From: an uncultured Sphingomonas sp. | GTDB taxonomy: Bacteria > Pseudomonadota > Alphaproteobacteria > Sphingomonadales > Sphingomonadaceae | Direction: 5' to 3' | NCBI RefSeq assembly: GCF_913777625.1 | Contig: NZ_CAJYTI010000032.1 | Location: 1-64,000 of the forward strand | Length of the DNA: 64,000 nt | Part shown: positions 49,984-57,999 of the stretch, in pieces | Position numbering within the stretch: position 1 is the first letter of the stretch | Layout: the number at the start of each line of letters is the position of its first letter | Made by a program: the position numbers and the translations under genes | Notes under the pieces: generated by a model | Database searches by the model: none | The model's input: the letters and a program-made list of their open reading frames with translations, nothing else | Told to the model about the DNA's origin: nothing

Positions 49984-50733
49984 GTGCCCGATCCTGCCAC
50001 TCTCGACCAGTTGCGCGCAATGCTCAGCGCCATCGACGGCACCGGATTTCGGCGGCGCCCGGTGCTGCCGTTCGGGCTGGAGCGGCTCGATTCGAAGCTG
50101 GCGGACGGGGGGCTGCGGCTCGATGCGCTGCACGAGATTTCGGGCGCCACCCCCGACCTGACAGACGATTGTGCCGCCACCACCTTCCTCGGCGGAATCG
50201 CCGCGCGCTGCTGGGGGCCGGTGCTGTGGGTGGTGCGGCGGCGCGACCTGTTCGCCCCCGGGCTGGCGCAGGTCGGGCTCGATCCCAAGCGGGTGATCTA
50301 TGCCGAGGCGCAGGACGACGACGAACTGCTCGCGATCATGGAGGAAGGGCTGCGGCATCGCGGGTTGGGCGCGGTGATCGGCGAGGTGAAGCGCGTTGCC
50401 ATGCCGGCGACGCGGCGGCTGCAGCTGGTGGCCGAGGGGGGCCGCACGATTGCGCTGCTCCTCAAGCGCCATGCGCGCGAGGGGAGCGATCCGCTGGGGG
50501 CACCGTCGGCGGCGGTGACGCGCTGGCGGATCGGCTGCGCGCCCTCGGCGCCGCTGCCGGTGGAGGGGGTCGGGCGGCCACGCTGGGACGTGTCGCTGGC
50601 GCGGCAACGTGGGGGGGAATCGTTCCAACTCTTGGTGGAGGCCTGCGATGCAACGGGTCGCTGCGCTCTTCCTGCCCCACTGGTCGCTCGACCGCGTGCG
50701 GCGGGCCGAGCGGCGCGCGCTGCCGCCGCCTGA
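49984..50733 (+). CDS. imuA: ImuA, RecA-like accessory protein of the SOS mutasome
   Basis: A RecA/SulA-like protein of 249 residues that works with ImuB and DnaE2 in damage-induced mutagenesis. The N-terminal segment LPFGLERLDSKLADGGLRLD and ALHEISGATPDL, and the middle VLWVVRRRDLFAPGLAQVGL, match ImuA. It has no complete Walker motif that I can see, as expected for the family. The start is GTG 49984. Its last 86 bp overlap imuB in another frame, and the Ala-rich end ARAAAA lies in that overlap. Confidence 0.88.
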   Translation: MPDPATLDQLRAMLSAIDGTGFRRRPVLPFGLERLDSKLADGGLRLDALHEISGATPDLTDDCAATTFLGGIAARCWGPVLWVVRRRDLFAPGLAQVGLDPKRVIYAEAQDDDELLAIMEEGLRHRGLGAVIGEVKRVAMPATRRLQLVAEGGRTIALLLKRHAREGSDPLGAPSAAVTRWRIGCAPSAPLPVEGVGRPRWDVSLARQRGGESFQLLVEACDATGRCALPAPLVARPRAAGRAARAAAA

Positions 50734-52909
50734 GCGGGGCGCGAGTCTTCAGGAGCATGCCATCTCTGTCCCCCTCCCGGCTGCAGGAGGTACTGACAGC
50801 AAAAATGCGGACTCCGTAGCCACCTGCGCTCCCCTCCCGCTTGCGGGAGGGGTCGGGGGTGGGGCTGAAACCGTACAGCGCTTCTTCCACGTCAGTCCCT
50901 CCCCCAGCCCCTCCCGCGAGCGGGAGGGGTGCGGAGAAGACGAGCGGCTGGCTTCCGTCCAAGCCCTCGCCGCCGCCGAGCAGGAGGCCGCCTGTTCCGT
51001 GCAGCGCGGCGGCGGCTGGCGGCCGGGCGCGCGCTGGGCCCGTGCCGCGCGCGACGCTGCGATCGCCGCACTCCCGCCGCACCAGCGGCCGCCGATGCGC
51101 GAGCTCGGCCGGCGCAGCGAGGCGGCCGACCACGCCTTCAAGCGGATGCGGCCCGACGAGGGCGGTCCGATGGCCGGCCGGGTGGTGCGGCTGCCGCTGG
51201 TGGCGCGTGCGGCTGCGCCGACCGTTGCTGCTCCCACCCCCGCCACCCATACACCGTCATCCCCGCGAAGGCGGGGATCCATTGACTCATCGGTCGAAGA
51301 TGGCGCCGCGACGACACGGCGAATGGATCCCCGCCTCCGCGGGGATGACGATGGGGGGCGGGGGGAGCGCCGAGGTCAAAGGCGGACGTCGGTGGCGATG
51401 GATGCTGTGGGCCTCCCCCGCATCCTATCCCGCCGCACCGGCAGCCGCAGCGAAGTCGCCGCCGCCTGCCCAGCCGCGCTCGCCGCAGGCATCCGCATCG
51501 GCATGGCGCTCACCCAGGCCCGTGCGCTGGTGCCCGAGCTCCACGTCGACCCCGCCGACCCGGAAGGCGACCGCGCCGATCTCGAACGGCTGGCGCACAG
51601 CCTCGCCCGCCGCTGGTCGCCGAGCGTCACGCTTACCGGCGAGGACCTGCTGTTGCTCGACCTGACCGGTGTCGCGCATCTTCACGGCGGCGAAGCCCGA
51701 ATGCTGCGTCGGCTGCATGCGCTGCTCGCCCGGCTGGGGTTTGCGAGCAGGATCGCCGTCGCCGACACCCCCGGCGCCGCCTGGGCCTTCGCGCGCTTCC
51801 GGCCCGAGACGCTGCTCTGCTGCCCGCCAGGCGACCATGGCGCCTGGCTCGCTCCCCTGCCCGTCGAGGCGCTACGGCTGGAAAACGACGCGCTCGACCT
51901 GCTCCACCGGCTCGGCGTCGACAGCATCGGCCAGCTCGCCGCCCTCCCCCGCGCGCCGCTGGTCCGCCGCTTCGGCACGACGATCGCCGCGCGGCTGGAT
52001 CAGGCGCTGGGCCGCATCGCCGAACCCGTCACCCCGGTCACCCCGCCCGAACCGATCGCCGTCACCCAGCGCTTCGCCGAACCGATCGCCACCCCCGAGG
52101 CGATCGCCCATTGGCTGGGCGATCTCGTCCACCGCCTCGCCGAAGCGCTGGAGGAAGCGGGGCAAGGCGCGCGCCGCATCGGGCTGGTCGCCGATCGGGT
52201 GGACGGGGTGCCGCAGCGGATCGGCATCGGGCTTGCGCGTGCCAGTCGCGATCCCGCGCATCTGCTGCGCCTGCTCGCGCGCCGGATCGACCAGATCGAA
52301 CCCGGCTATGGCCTCGACGCGATGACGCTGCATTTGCTGCGCAGCGAACCGCTTGGGAGCCTGCCGGTCGACGAGCGGCTCGACACCGAAACGGTGCCCG
52401 ATCTCGCGCCGCTGATCGACACGCTGGCGACGCGGATCGGCATGGTGCGGCTGTGGCGGATGCGGCCGGTGGAAAGCGACGTGCCCGAACGCTCGGCCGC
52501 CGCGCTGCCGCCGCTCGACCCGCCGGAGCGCGAGGCGCCGCCGATGAAGGCCGACGATGTCCGCCAGCTGGATCGCCATGCCCCGCTGCCGCCCTGGCAC
52601 CCCGATTGGCCCCGCCCGATCCGCCTGCTCCGCCGCCCCGAGCGGCTGGACTTCGTGGTCGCCGAGCTGCCCGACCAGCCGCCGCGCCGCTTCACCTGGC
52701 GGGGCGAGCGGCACGAGGTGGTACGCGCCGATGGGCCCGAGCGCATCCATGGCGAATGGTGGAAGCGCTCCGCCGAGACCCATGCCACGCGCGACTATTT
52801 TCGCGTCGAGGACGAGCGCGGCCGCCGCTACTGGCTGTTCCGCCAGGGCGATGGCGAGCGCGACGTGACCGGCGATCTCAGCTGGTACCTGCACGGGCTG
52901 TTCGGGTGA
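50648..52909 (+). CDS. imuB: ImuB, Y-family-like polymerase subunit, enlarged by palindromic repeats
   Basis: Catalytically inactive DinB/UmuC-like hub of the mutasome, thought to link DnaE2 and ImuA to the beta clamp. At 753 residues it is well above the usual roughly 500. It starts MQRVAALFLPHWSLDRVRRA at ATG 50648. The Y-family-like core includes LPRILSRRTGSRSEVAAACP, GIRIGMALTQARALVPELHV, ARRWSPSVTLTGEDLLLLDL (about 323-342) and a C-terminal end RFTWRGERHEVVRADGPERI. The acidic residues needed for polymerase activity are missing in the expected positions, as is normal for ImuB. Residues about 41-94 and 203-234 come from two repeat families inserted in frame. It overlaps imuA by 86 bp and dnaE2 by a GTGA if that start is used. 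Confidence 0.9.
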   Translation: MQRVAALFLPHWSLDRVRRAERRALPPPERGASLQEHAISVPLPAAGGTDSKNADSVATCAPLPLAGGVGGGAETVQRFFHVSPSPSPSREREGCGEDERLASVQALAAAEQEAACSVQRGGGWRPGARWARAARDAAIAALPPHQRPPMRELGRRSEAADHAFKRMRPDEGGPMAGRVVRLPLVARAAAPTVAAPTPATHTPSSPRRRGSIDSSVEDGAATTRRMDPRLRGDDDGGRGERRGQRRTSVAMDAVGLPRILSRRTGSRSEVAAACPAALAAGIRIGMALTQARALVPELHVDPADPEGDRADLERLAHSLARRWSPSVTLTGEDLLLLDLTGVAHLHGGEARMLRRLHALLARLGFASRIAVADTPGAAWAFARFRPETLLCCPPGDHGAWLAPLPVEALRLENDALDLLHRLGVDSIGQLAALPRAPLVRRFGTTIAARLDQALGRIAEPVTPVTPPEPIAVTQRFAEPIATPEAIAHWLGDLVHRLAEALEEAGQGARRIGLVADRVDGVPQRIGIGLARASRDPAHLLRLLARRIDQIEPGYGLDAMTLHLLRSEPLGSLPVDERLDTETVPDLAPLIDTLATRIGMVRLWRMRPVESDVPERSAAALPPLDPPEREAPPMKADDVRQLDRHAPLPPWHPDWPRPIRLLRRPERLDFVVAELPDQPPRRFTWRGERHEVVRADGPERIHGEWWKRSAETHATRDYFRVEDERGRRYWLFRQGDGERDVTGDLSWYLHGLFG
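50770..50929. repeat. palindromic element inside imuB (CCCCTCCCGC family)
   Basis: Two hairpins have identical 10-bp stems: CCCCTCCCGC-TT-GCGGGAGGGG (50831-50852) and CCCCTCCCGC-GA-GCGGGAGGGG (50908-50929). They are joined by a G-rich arm (50854-50865) and a C-rich complement (50893-50906). A decayed third hairpin precedes them at about 50770-50800 (CCTCC / GGAGG). The encoded peptide APLPLAGGVGGG matches APLPLAGGAGGG in bkdB. The reading frame stays open. Confidence 0.85.
51256..51349. repeat. 94-bp palindromic element inside imuB (CATCCCCGC family)
   Basis: 28-bp terminal inverted repeats (51256-51283 and 51322-51349) match at 27 of 28 positions, and each begins or ends with GTCATCCCCGCG. 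Each arm is itself a hairpin (CCCCGC / GCGGGG). The element encodes SSPRRRGSIDS ... MDPRLRGDDD and keeps the imuB frame. This sequence type differs from the CCCCTCCCGC family, so imuB has received at least two kinds of repeat. Confidence 0.85.
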
Positions 52910-52914
52910 CGGCC

Positions 52915-55900
52915 ATGTACAGCGAACTCCAGGCCACCAGCCATTATTCCTTCCTGCGCGGCGCCTCCGCCCCCTCGGAGCTGTTCGAGGCGGCGGCGGC
53001 GTACGGCATGCCCGCGCTCGGCATCACCGATCACAACAGCGTCGGCGGCATCGTCCGCGGGCTGGTCGCGGCGGAGGCGACCGGCGTGCGGCTGGTCACC
53101 GGCTGCCGGCTCGACCTGACCGACGGCAGCGGGGTGCTGGTCTGGCCCGAAGACCTCGCGGCGTGGTCGCGCCTCACCCGGCTGCTCAGCATCGGCAAGG
53201 CGCGCGCGGATGCGCAGCATGGCGAGAAGGGGCAGTGCTTCCTCCATTGGGAGGATGTCACGGAGCATGCGGACGGCCTCGTCGCGGCGCTCGTTCCCGG
53301 CATGGCGGACAGCGGCGACCCCGCAGCGCTGCGCTGGATGGCGGATGTGTTCGGAGAGCGCGGCCATGTCACCCTCACTCGCCATCGCCGGCCGCAGGAG
53401 GCGGTGCGGCTGCATGGGCTGGCAGAGGCAGCCGCCGCGCACGGCCTGACCCCGCTCGCCACCGGCGACGTGCTCTACCACCATCCCGACCGACGGATGC
53501 TGCACGACGTGATGACCGCGATCCGCCACACCACGACGGTCGACGATCTCGGCTTCCGCCGCGCCCGCAGCGCCGACCGGCACCTCAAGCCCCCGCATGA
53601 AATGGCGCGCCGTTTCGCCGCCTGGCCCGAGGCGCTGCACGCCGTGGAGGCCGTGGTCGAGCGCTGCGCCTTCAATCCCCGCGAACTCGGCAAGCTCTAT
53701 CGCTACCCGGACGAAGTGGTGATGTCCGGCCGCAGCCCGCAGGAGGCACTGGCCAAGCTCGCCCGCGATGCGCTCGCCGCCAAGTTCCCGGAAGGGCCGC
53801 CACCCGCCTATGCCGCGCTGCTGGAGAAGGAGCTGACGCTGGTCGAGACGTTCGGCTATGCGCCCTATTTCCTCACCGTTCATTCGATCGTCCGCTATGC
53901 CCGCGCGCAGGAGATCCTCTGCCAGGGGCGCGGCAGCGCGGCCAATTCGCTGATCTGCTTCCTGCTCGGCGTCACCTCGATCGACCCCGTGGTGCACAAA
54001 TTGCTGTTCGAGCGGTTCCTTTCCGCAGACCGCAACGAGCCCCCCGATATCGACGTCGATTTCGAGCATGAGCGGCGCGAGGAAGTGATCCAGTGGATCT
54101 ACGAGACCTATGGCGCGCGCCACGCCGCGCTCACCGCCGTGGTCAGCCGCTACCGGACGCGGGGCGCGGTGCGCGAGGTCGGCAAGGCGCTGGGGCTGCC
54201 CGAGGACGTGACCGCAGGGCTCGCCGGGCAGGTCTGGGGCTGGTCGAACGAAGGGGTGAGCGAGGCCGATGCGGCGGCGCTCAACCTCGATGCCAGCGAA
54301 CCGCGGCTCGCGCTGACGCTCGACCTCGCCCGCCAGCTGATCGGCACCCCGCGCCACCGCTCGCAGCATCCCGGCGGCTTCGTGCTGGCACAGGCGAATC
54401 TGGATGAAATCGTGCCGATCGAACCGGCGGCGATGGTCGACCGGCGGGTGATCGAGTGGGAGAAGGACGATATCGAGACGCTCGGCCTGATGAAGGTCGA
54501 CATTCTCGGGCTCGGCATGCTCGGCTGCATGCGGCGGGCATTCGATCTGCTCGAGCAGCACAAGGGCATCAAACTCACCCTGGCATCGGACGAGATGCAG
54601 AGGGATGACGACGATACCTTCGCGATGATTCGGAAGGCCGACACGCTCGGTACCTTTCAGATCGAGAGCCGCGCACAGATGTCGATGCTGCCGCGGCTGC
54701 GCCCACGCGAATTCTACGACCTCGTCATCCAGGTTGCGATCGTGCGGCCGGGGCCGATCCAGGGCGACATGGTGCATCCCTACCTCCGCCGCCGCGAGGG
54801 GAAGGAGGAGGTCGAGTATCCCAGCGAGGAGTTGAAGGACGTCCTCTTCAAGACCTTTGGCGTCCCGCTGTTCCAAGAGCAGGCGATGAAGGTCGCCATC
54901 GTCGGCGCTGGATTCACCCATGCCGAAGCGGATGGCCTTCGTCGGGCGATGGCGACGTTCAAGTCGACCGGCGGCGTCACCCATTTCAAGGAGAAGATGA
55001 TCAGCGGGATGCTGAAGAAGGGCTATACCCAGGACTTTGCCGAGCGGACCTTCAAGCAGATCGAGGGCTTCGGCAGCTATGGCTTTCCCGAGAGCCACGC
55101 GGCGAGCTTCGCCAAGATCGCCTATGCATCGAGCTGGATGAAGTGCCACCATCCCGACATCTTCTGCGCCGCGCTGCTCAACGCCCAGCCGATGGGCTTC
55201 TATGCCCCGGCGCAGATCGTCCGCGACGCGCGCGAGCATGGGGTGGACGTGCGCGCGGTGTGCGTCAACGACAGCGACTGGGATACGCGGGTCTTACAAT
55301 CCTCCCCGGCACGGGGAGGGGGACCATGTGCGCCAGCACATGGTGGAGGGGGGACTCCACACGGGCATCCCTTGCCGAGCTCCCCCTCCACCACCGCCTT
55401 CGGCGGCGGTCCCCCTCCCCGTGCCGGGGAGGATCTTGGGCGCCTCCCGCTGCGTCTCGGCATGCGGGTGGTACAGGGGCTTTCCGCGCGCGATGCCAAT
55501 GCCATTCTCGCCGCTCGTGCAGAGCGGCCCTTCACCTCGATCGAGGATGTCTGGCGCCGCGCCCGTGTTTCTCCCGCGGCGTTGGAGAAGCTTGCCCATG
55601 CCGATGCCTTTCGCGCCTTCGGCCAGGATCGCCGCCAGTCGCTCTGGGCGATCAAGGCGCTCGACCAGGCGCCGTTGCCGCTGTTCGCCGGCATCGAAGG
55701 GCCGATCCAGGCCGCCGAGCCCCCCGTGACCCTCACGCCGCTCACGGCCGGGCGCGAGGTGGTGGAGGATTACCGCGCCACTCAGCTGAGCCTCCGCGCC
55801 CACCCCCTCCATTTCCTGCGCGGCACACTGGCCGCCCGCCATATCCGGCCATGTGGCGACCTCAAGACGCTGAAGGACGGCGCGCGGGTGGAGGTGGCCG

Positions 55901-56325
55901 GCATCGTGCTGGTCCGCCAGAAACCGGGCAGCGCCAAGAGCATCTTCCTGACGCTGGAGGACGAGAGCGGTATCGCCAATGCGATCGTCTGGCCGGCCCG
56001 CTTCGCGCTCTACCGCCCGATCATCCTCGCAGCACCCATGATCGCCGTGCGCGGACGCCTCCAGCGGGAGGGCGAGGTGCTGCATCTGATCGCCGAGACG
56101 ATCACCGACCTGACCGAAATGCTGCGCAGCGTCGGCGCGCAGGACCTGCGGCGGATGACGATGCCCGGCGACGGCGCGACGCATGGCGGCACCATCGATT
56201 CGCGCGACCGCAAGATCACCCGGTCGAGCGACCCCGCCCATGCCTGTCCCAAGCAGCGCACGCCCGAGAGCTGGCCCTCGCGGCGCGAGGACATCATCCC
56301 CATCAAGTCGCACGATTTCCACTGA
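52915..56325 (+). CDS. dnaE2: error-prone DNA polymerase DnaE2, with an in-frame palindromic insert
   Basis: C-family polymerase of the SOS mutasome, responsible for damage-induced mutagenesis, 1136 residues (usual about 1080-1090). The PHP domain is N-terminal (ELQATSHYSFLRGASAPSEL, GITDHNSVGG). Catalytic aspartates D380 and D382 lie in PPDIDVDFEHERREE, with PHP/palm segments GRGSAANSLICFLLGVTSID and later SYGFPESHAASFAKIAYASS. A tandem HhH domain and an OB-fold (VEVAGIVLVRQKPGSAKSIF) close it. Residues about 795-840 (SSPARGGG ... GGGPPPRAGEDL) are encoded by a palindromic element just before the HhH region. Start ATG 52915; GTG 52906, overlapping the imuB stop, is an alternative. Confidence 0.93.
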   Translation: MYSELQATSHYSFLRGASAPSELFEAAAAYGMPALGITDHNSVGGIVRGLVAAEATGVRLVTGCRLDLTDGSGVLVWPEDLAAWSRLTRLLSIGKARADAQHGEKGQCFLHWEDVTEHADGLVAALVPGMADSGDPAALRWMADVFGERGHVTLTRHRRPQEAVRLHGLAEAAAAHGLTPLATGDVLYHHPDRRMLHDVMTAIRHTTTVDDLGFRRARSADRHLKPPHEMARRFAAWPEALHAVEAVVERCAFNPRELGKLYRYPDEVVMSGRSPQEALAKLARDALAAKFPEGPPPAYAALLEKELTLVETFGYAPYFLTVHSIVRYARAQEILCQGRGSAANSLICFLLGVTSIDPVVHKLLFERFLSADRNEPPDIDVDFEHERREEVIQWIYETYGARHAALTAVVSRYRTRGAVREVGKALGLPEDVTAGLAGQVWGWSNEGVSEADAAALNLDASEPRLALTLDLARQLIGTPRHRSQHPGGFVLAQANLDEIVPIEPAAMVDRRVIEWEKDDIETLGLMKVDILGLGMLGCMRRAFDLLEQHKGIKLTLASDEMQRDDDDTFAMIRKADTLGTFQIESRAQMSMLPRLRPREFYDLVIQVAIVRPGPIQGDMVHPYLRRREGKEEVEYPSEELKDVLFKTFGVPLFQEQAMKVAIVGAGFTHAEADGLRRAMATFKSTGGVTHFKEKMISGMLKKGYTQDFAERTFKQIEGFGSYGFPESHAASFAKIAYASSWMKCHHPDIFCAALLNAQPMGFYAPAQIVRDAREHGVDVRAVCVNDSDWDTRVLQSSPARGGGPCAPAHGGGGTPHGHPLPSSPSTTAFGGGPPPRAGEDLGRLPLRLGMRVVQGLSARDANAILAARAERPFTSIEDVWRRARVSPAALEKLAHADAFRAFGQDRRQSLWAIKALDQAPLPLFAGIEGPIQAAEPPVTLTPLTAGREVVEDYRATQLSLRAHPLHFLRGTLAARHIRPCGDLKTLKDGARVEVAGIVLVRQKPGSAKSIFLTLEDESGIANAIVWPARFALYRPIILAAPMIAVRGRLQREGEVLHLIAETITDLTEMLRSVGAQDLRRMTMPGDGATHGGTIDSRDRKITRSSDPAHACPKQRTPESWPSRREDIIPIKSHDFH
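55299..55434. repeat. 136-bp nested-palindrome element inside dnaE2
   Basis: Perfect 27-bp terminal inverted repeats (55299-55325 and 55408-55434). Each arm contains a 7-bp hairpin CCTCCCC / GGGGAGG. Inside are a 12-bp inverted pair TGGTGGAGGGGG / CCCCCTCCACCA and hairpins ATGTGC-GCCA-GCACAT and CCGCC-TTC-GGCGG. It shares a long identical block with the intergenic element at 6405-6545. The dnaE2 frame runs through it without a stop. I see no clear target-site duplication. Confidence 0.9.
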
Positions 56326-56864
56326 TGGCGGGGGTCGAGCACCGGCTGTTCTATGCCTTCCGCATCGTCGCTTGTGTGCGTCAGCGCGTTGCGAGGCATC
56401 GGGACGATCTGCGACCCGCGCCGAGCATCGTCTCGGATGATCGCCTCCACATGACGCTGGCGATCACCAACGACTATCCGCAGCTGCCGCTCGCCGCCAT
56501 CGACCGGCTTCGTGCGATTGGATCGGGTCTCATGGCGTCGCCGGTTCCGCTCCGCCTCGATCAGCTATCCGCTAGCCGGGGCTCTGTCGCGCTTCGTCCC
56601 GCCAGGCGCATCGGAGCACTCGCCGCGCTTACCGGCACATTGGGTCGGCGTATGGCTGCTACCGGGCTGCTGCGGGACCAGTGGCGCTGCCGCCCCCACG
56701 TTACCCTGCTCTGCCGATCGGCCGTGCCTTTCACCCGCACCATCGATCCGATCTGCTGGACCGCAACCGAATCCGTGCTGATCCACAGCATCGTCGGCGA
56801 GCACCGGCATATCGAGCTGGATCGTTGGCCGCTGATCGAACGGCAGGGCAGCTTCGACTTCTGA
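56325..56864 (+). CDS. 2H phosphoesterase / 2'-5' RNA ligase-like protein
   Basis: A 179-residue protein of the LigT/ThpR (2H) superfamily. It shows both H-x-T motifs: HMTL in DRLHMTLAI (about residue 45) and HVTL in CRPHVTLLC (about 125). The enzymes act on cyclic phosphates or 2'-5' linkages; the exact substrate here is unknown. Its ATG overlaps the last base of the dnaE2 stop (TGATG), so it is very likely translated from the SOS-controlled mutasome transcript. Confidence 0.82.
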   Translation: MAGVEHRLFYAFRIVACVRQRVARHRDDLRPAPSIVSDDRLHMTLAITNDYPQLPLAAIDRLRAIGSGLMASPVPLRLDQLSASRGSVALRPARRIGALAALTGTLGRRMAATGLLRDQWRCRPHVTLLCRSAVPFTRTIDPICWTATESVLIHSIVGEHRHIELDRWPLIERQGSFDF

Positions 56865-56885
56865 AGCTGCCCTGCCGCCCAGCGG

Positions 56886-57893
56886 TCACCCCGCCACCAC
56901 CGTCTGCTCGATCGCGCCGAAGATCGGGTGGTGCTTGTCGTCCTCTGCCCAGATGCGGACGGTGTCGCCGGCCTTGAGGAACGGAGTCTCGGCGCTCCCA
57001 CGCAGGATCGTCTCCACGGTGCGCACCTCTGCCAGGCAGCAATAGCCCCTGCCGCCCTCGCCGATCGGCTTGCCGGGGCCGCCATCGGCATCGCGGTTGG
57101 AAACGGTGCCCGATCCGATGATCGTCCCCGCCCCCAGCGCGCGCGTCTTCGCCGCATGGGCGATCAGCGTGCCGAAATCGAAGGTCATGTCCTCGCCCGC
57201 CTCGACGCGGCCGAACGGCTTGCCGTTCAGGTCGACCATCAGCGTGCGGTGGAACTTGCCTTCCTGCCACCAGCTGCCCAGCGCATCCGGCGTGACGAAC
57301 ACCGGCGAGAAGGCGCTGGCCGGCTTGGACTGGAAGAAGCCGAAGCCCTTGGCCAATTCGCCCGGGATCAGGTTGCGCAGGGACACGTCGTTGGTGAGGC
57401 CTACCAGCCGCACCGCCGCCAGCGCCTCTTCGCGGCTGGCGCCCAGCGGCACGTCGCCGGTCACGACCACCACTTCGGCTTCCAGGTCGCAGCCCCAGCT
57501 TTCGTCCTTGAGCGGGATCGCGTCGCGCGGCCCCAGAAACCCGTCCGATCCGCCCTGGTACATCAGCGGATCCTGCCAGAAGCTCTCGGGCAGATCTGCG
57601 CCGCGCGCCTGCCGCACCAGCGCGACATGGTTCACATAGGCCGAACCGTCCGCCCATTGATAGGCGCGCGGCAGCGGCGCCGACGCCTGGCGCTCGTGGA
57701 AGCGCATCATCGGGATGGTCTCGTGCTCGAGGTCGGTGGCAAGGTTGCGCAGGTCGCCTTCCACCCGCTCCCAATCATCCAGCGCCGCCTGCAGCGTCGG
57801 CGCGATGTGGCTGGCGTCGGCGCACCAGGCAAGATCGTTGGAGACGACAACGAGCTTCCCGTCACGTCCCTGCTTGAGGCTGGCTAGTTTCAT
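56886..57893 (-). CDS. fumarylacetoacetate hydrolase family protein
   Basis: A metal-dependent FAH-fold hydrolase/isomerase of 335 residues. It begins MKLASLKQGRDGKLVVVSND. Family features are the N-terminal VNHVALVRQARGADLPESFW, the metal-binding Glu/Asp region DLEAEVVVVTGDVPLGASRE (about 135-154) and TLIAHAAKTRALGAGTIIGS. Aromatic catabolism is the usual context, but no such pathway gene is adjacent, so the substrate is unassigned. ATG 57893 diverges from the hybrid kinase gene by about 106 bp and is convergent with the 2H gene. Confidence 0.85.
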   Translation of the reverse strand: MKLASLKQGRDGKLVVVSNDLAWCADASHIAPTLQAALDDWERVEGDLRNLATDLEHETIPMMRFHERQASAPLPRAYQWADGSAYVNHVALVRQARGADLPESFWQDPLMYQGGSDGFLGPRDAIPLKDESWGCDLEAEVVVVTGDVPLGASREEALAAVRLVGLTNDVSLRNLIPGELAKGFGFFQSKPASAFSPVFVTPDALGSWWQEGKFHRTLMVDLNGKPFGRVEAGEDMTFDFGTLIAHAAKTRALGAGTIIGSGTVSNRDADGGPGKPIGEGGRGYCCLAEVRTVETILRGSAETPFLKAGDTVRIWAEDDKHHPIFGAIEQTVVAG

Positions 57894-57999
57894 TTGATAC
57901 CATCTCCTTCGGCGGTTGCCATAGAGCAACTTCGCCCGGTGCGGAACCGTAGCGCCTTGATACGTATTTTGCCCAGTCGCATTGACTTCGGGGCGGGCC

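Noticed and set aside
52828..55239. 803-codon open frame opposite dnaE2
   Set aside because: Antisense of a well-conserved polymerase; no family features.
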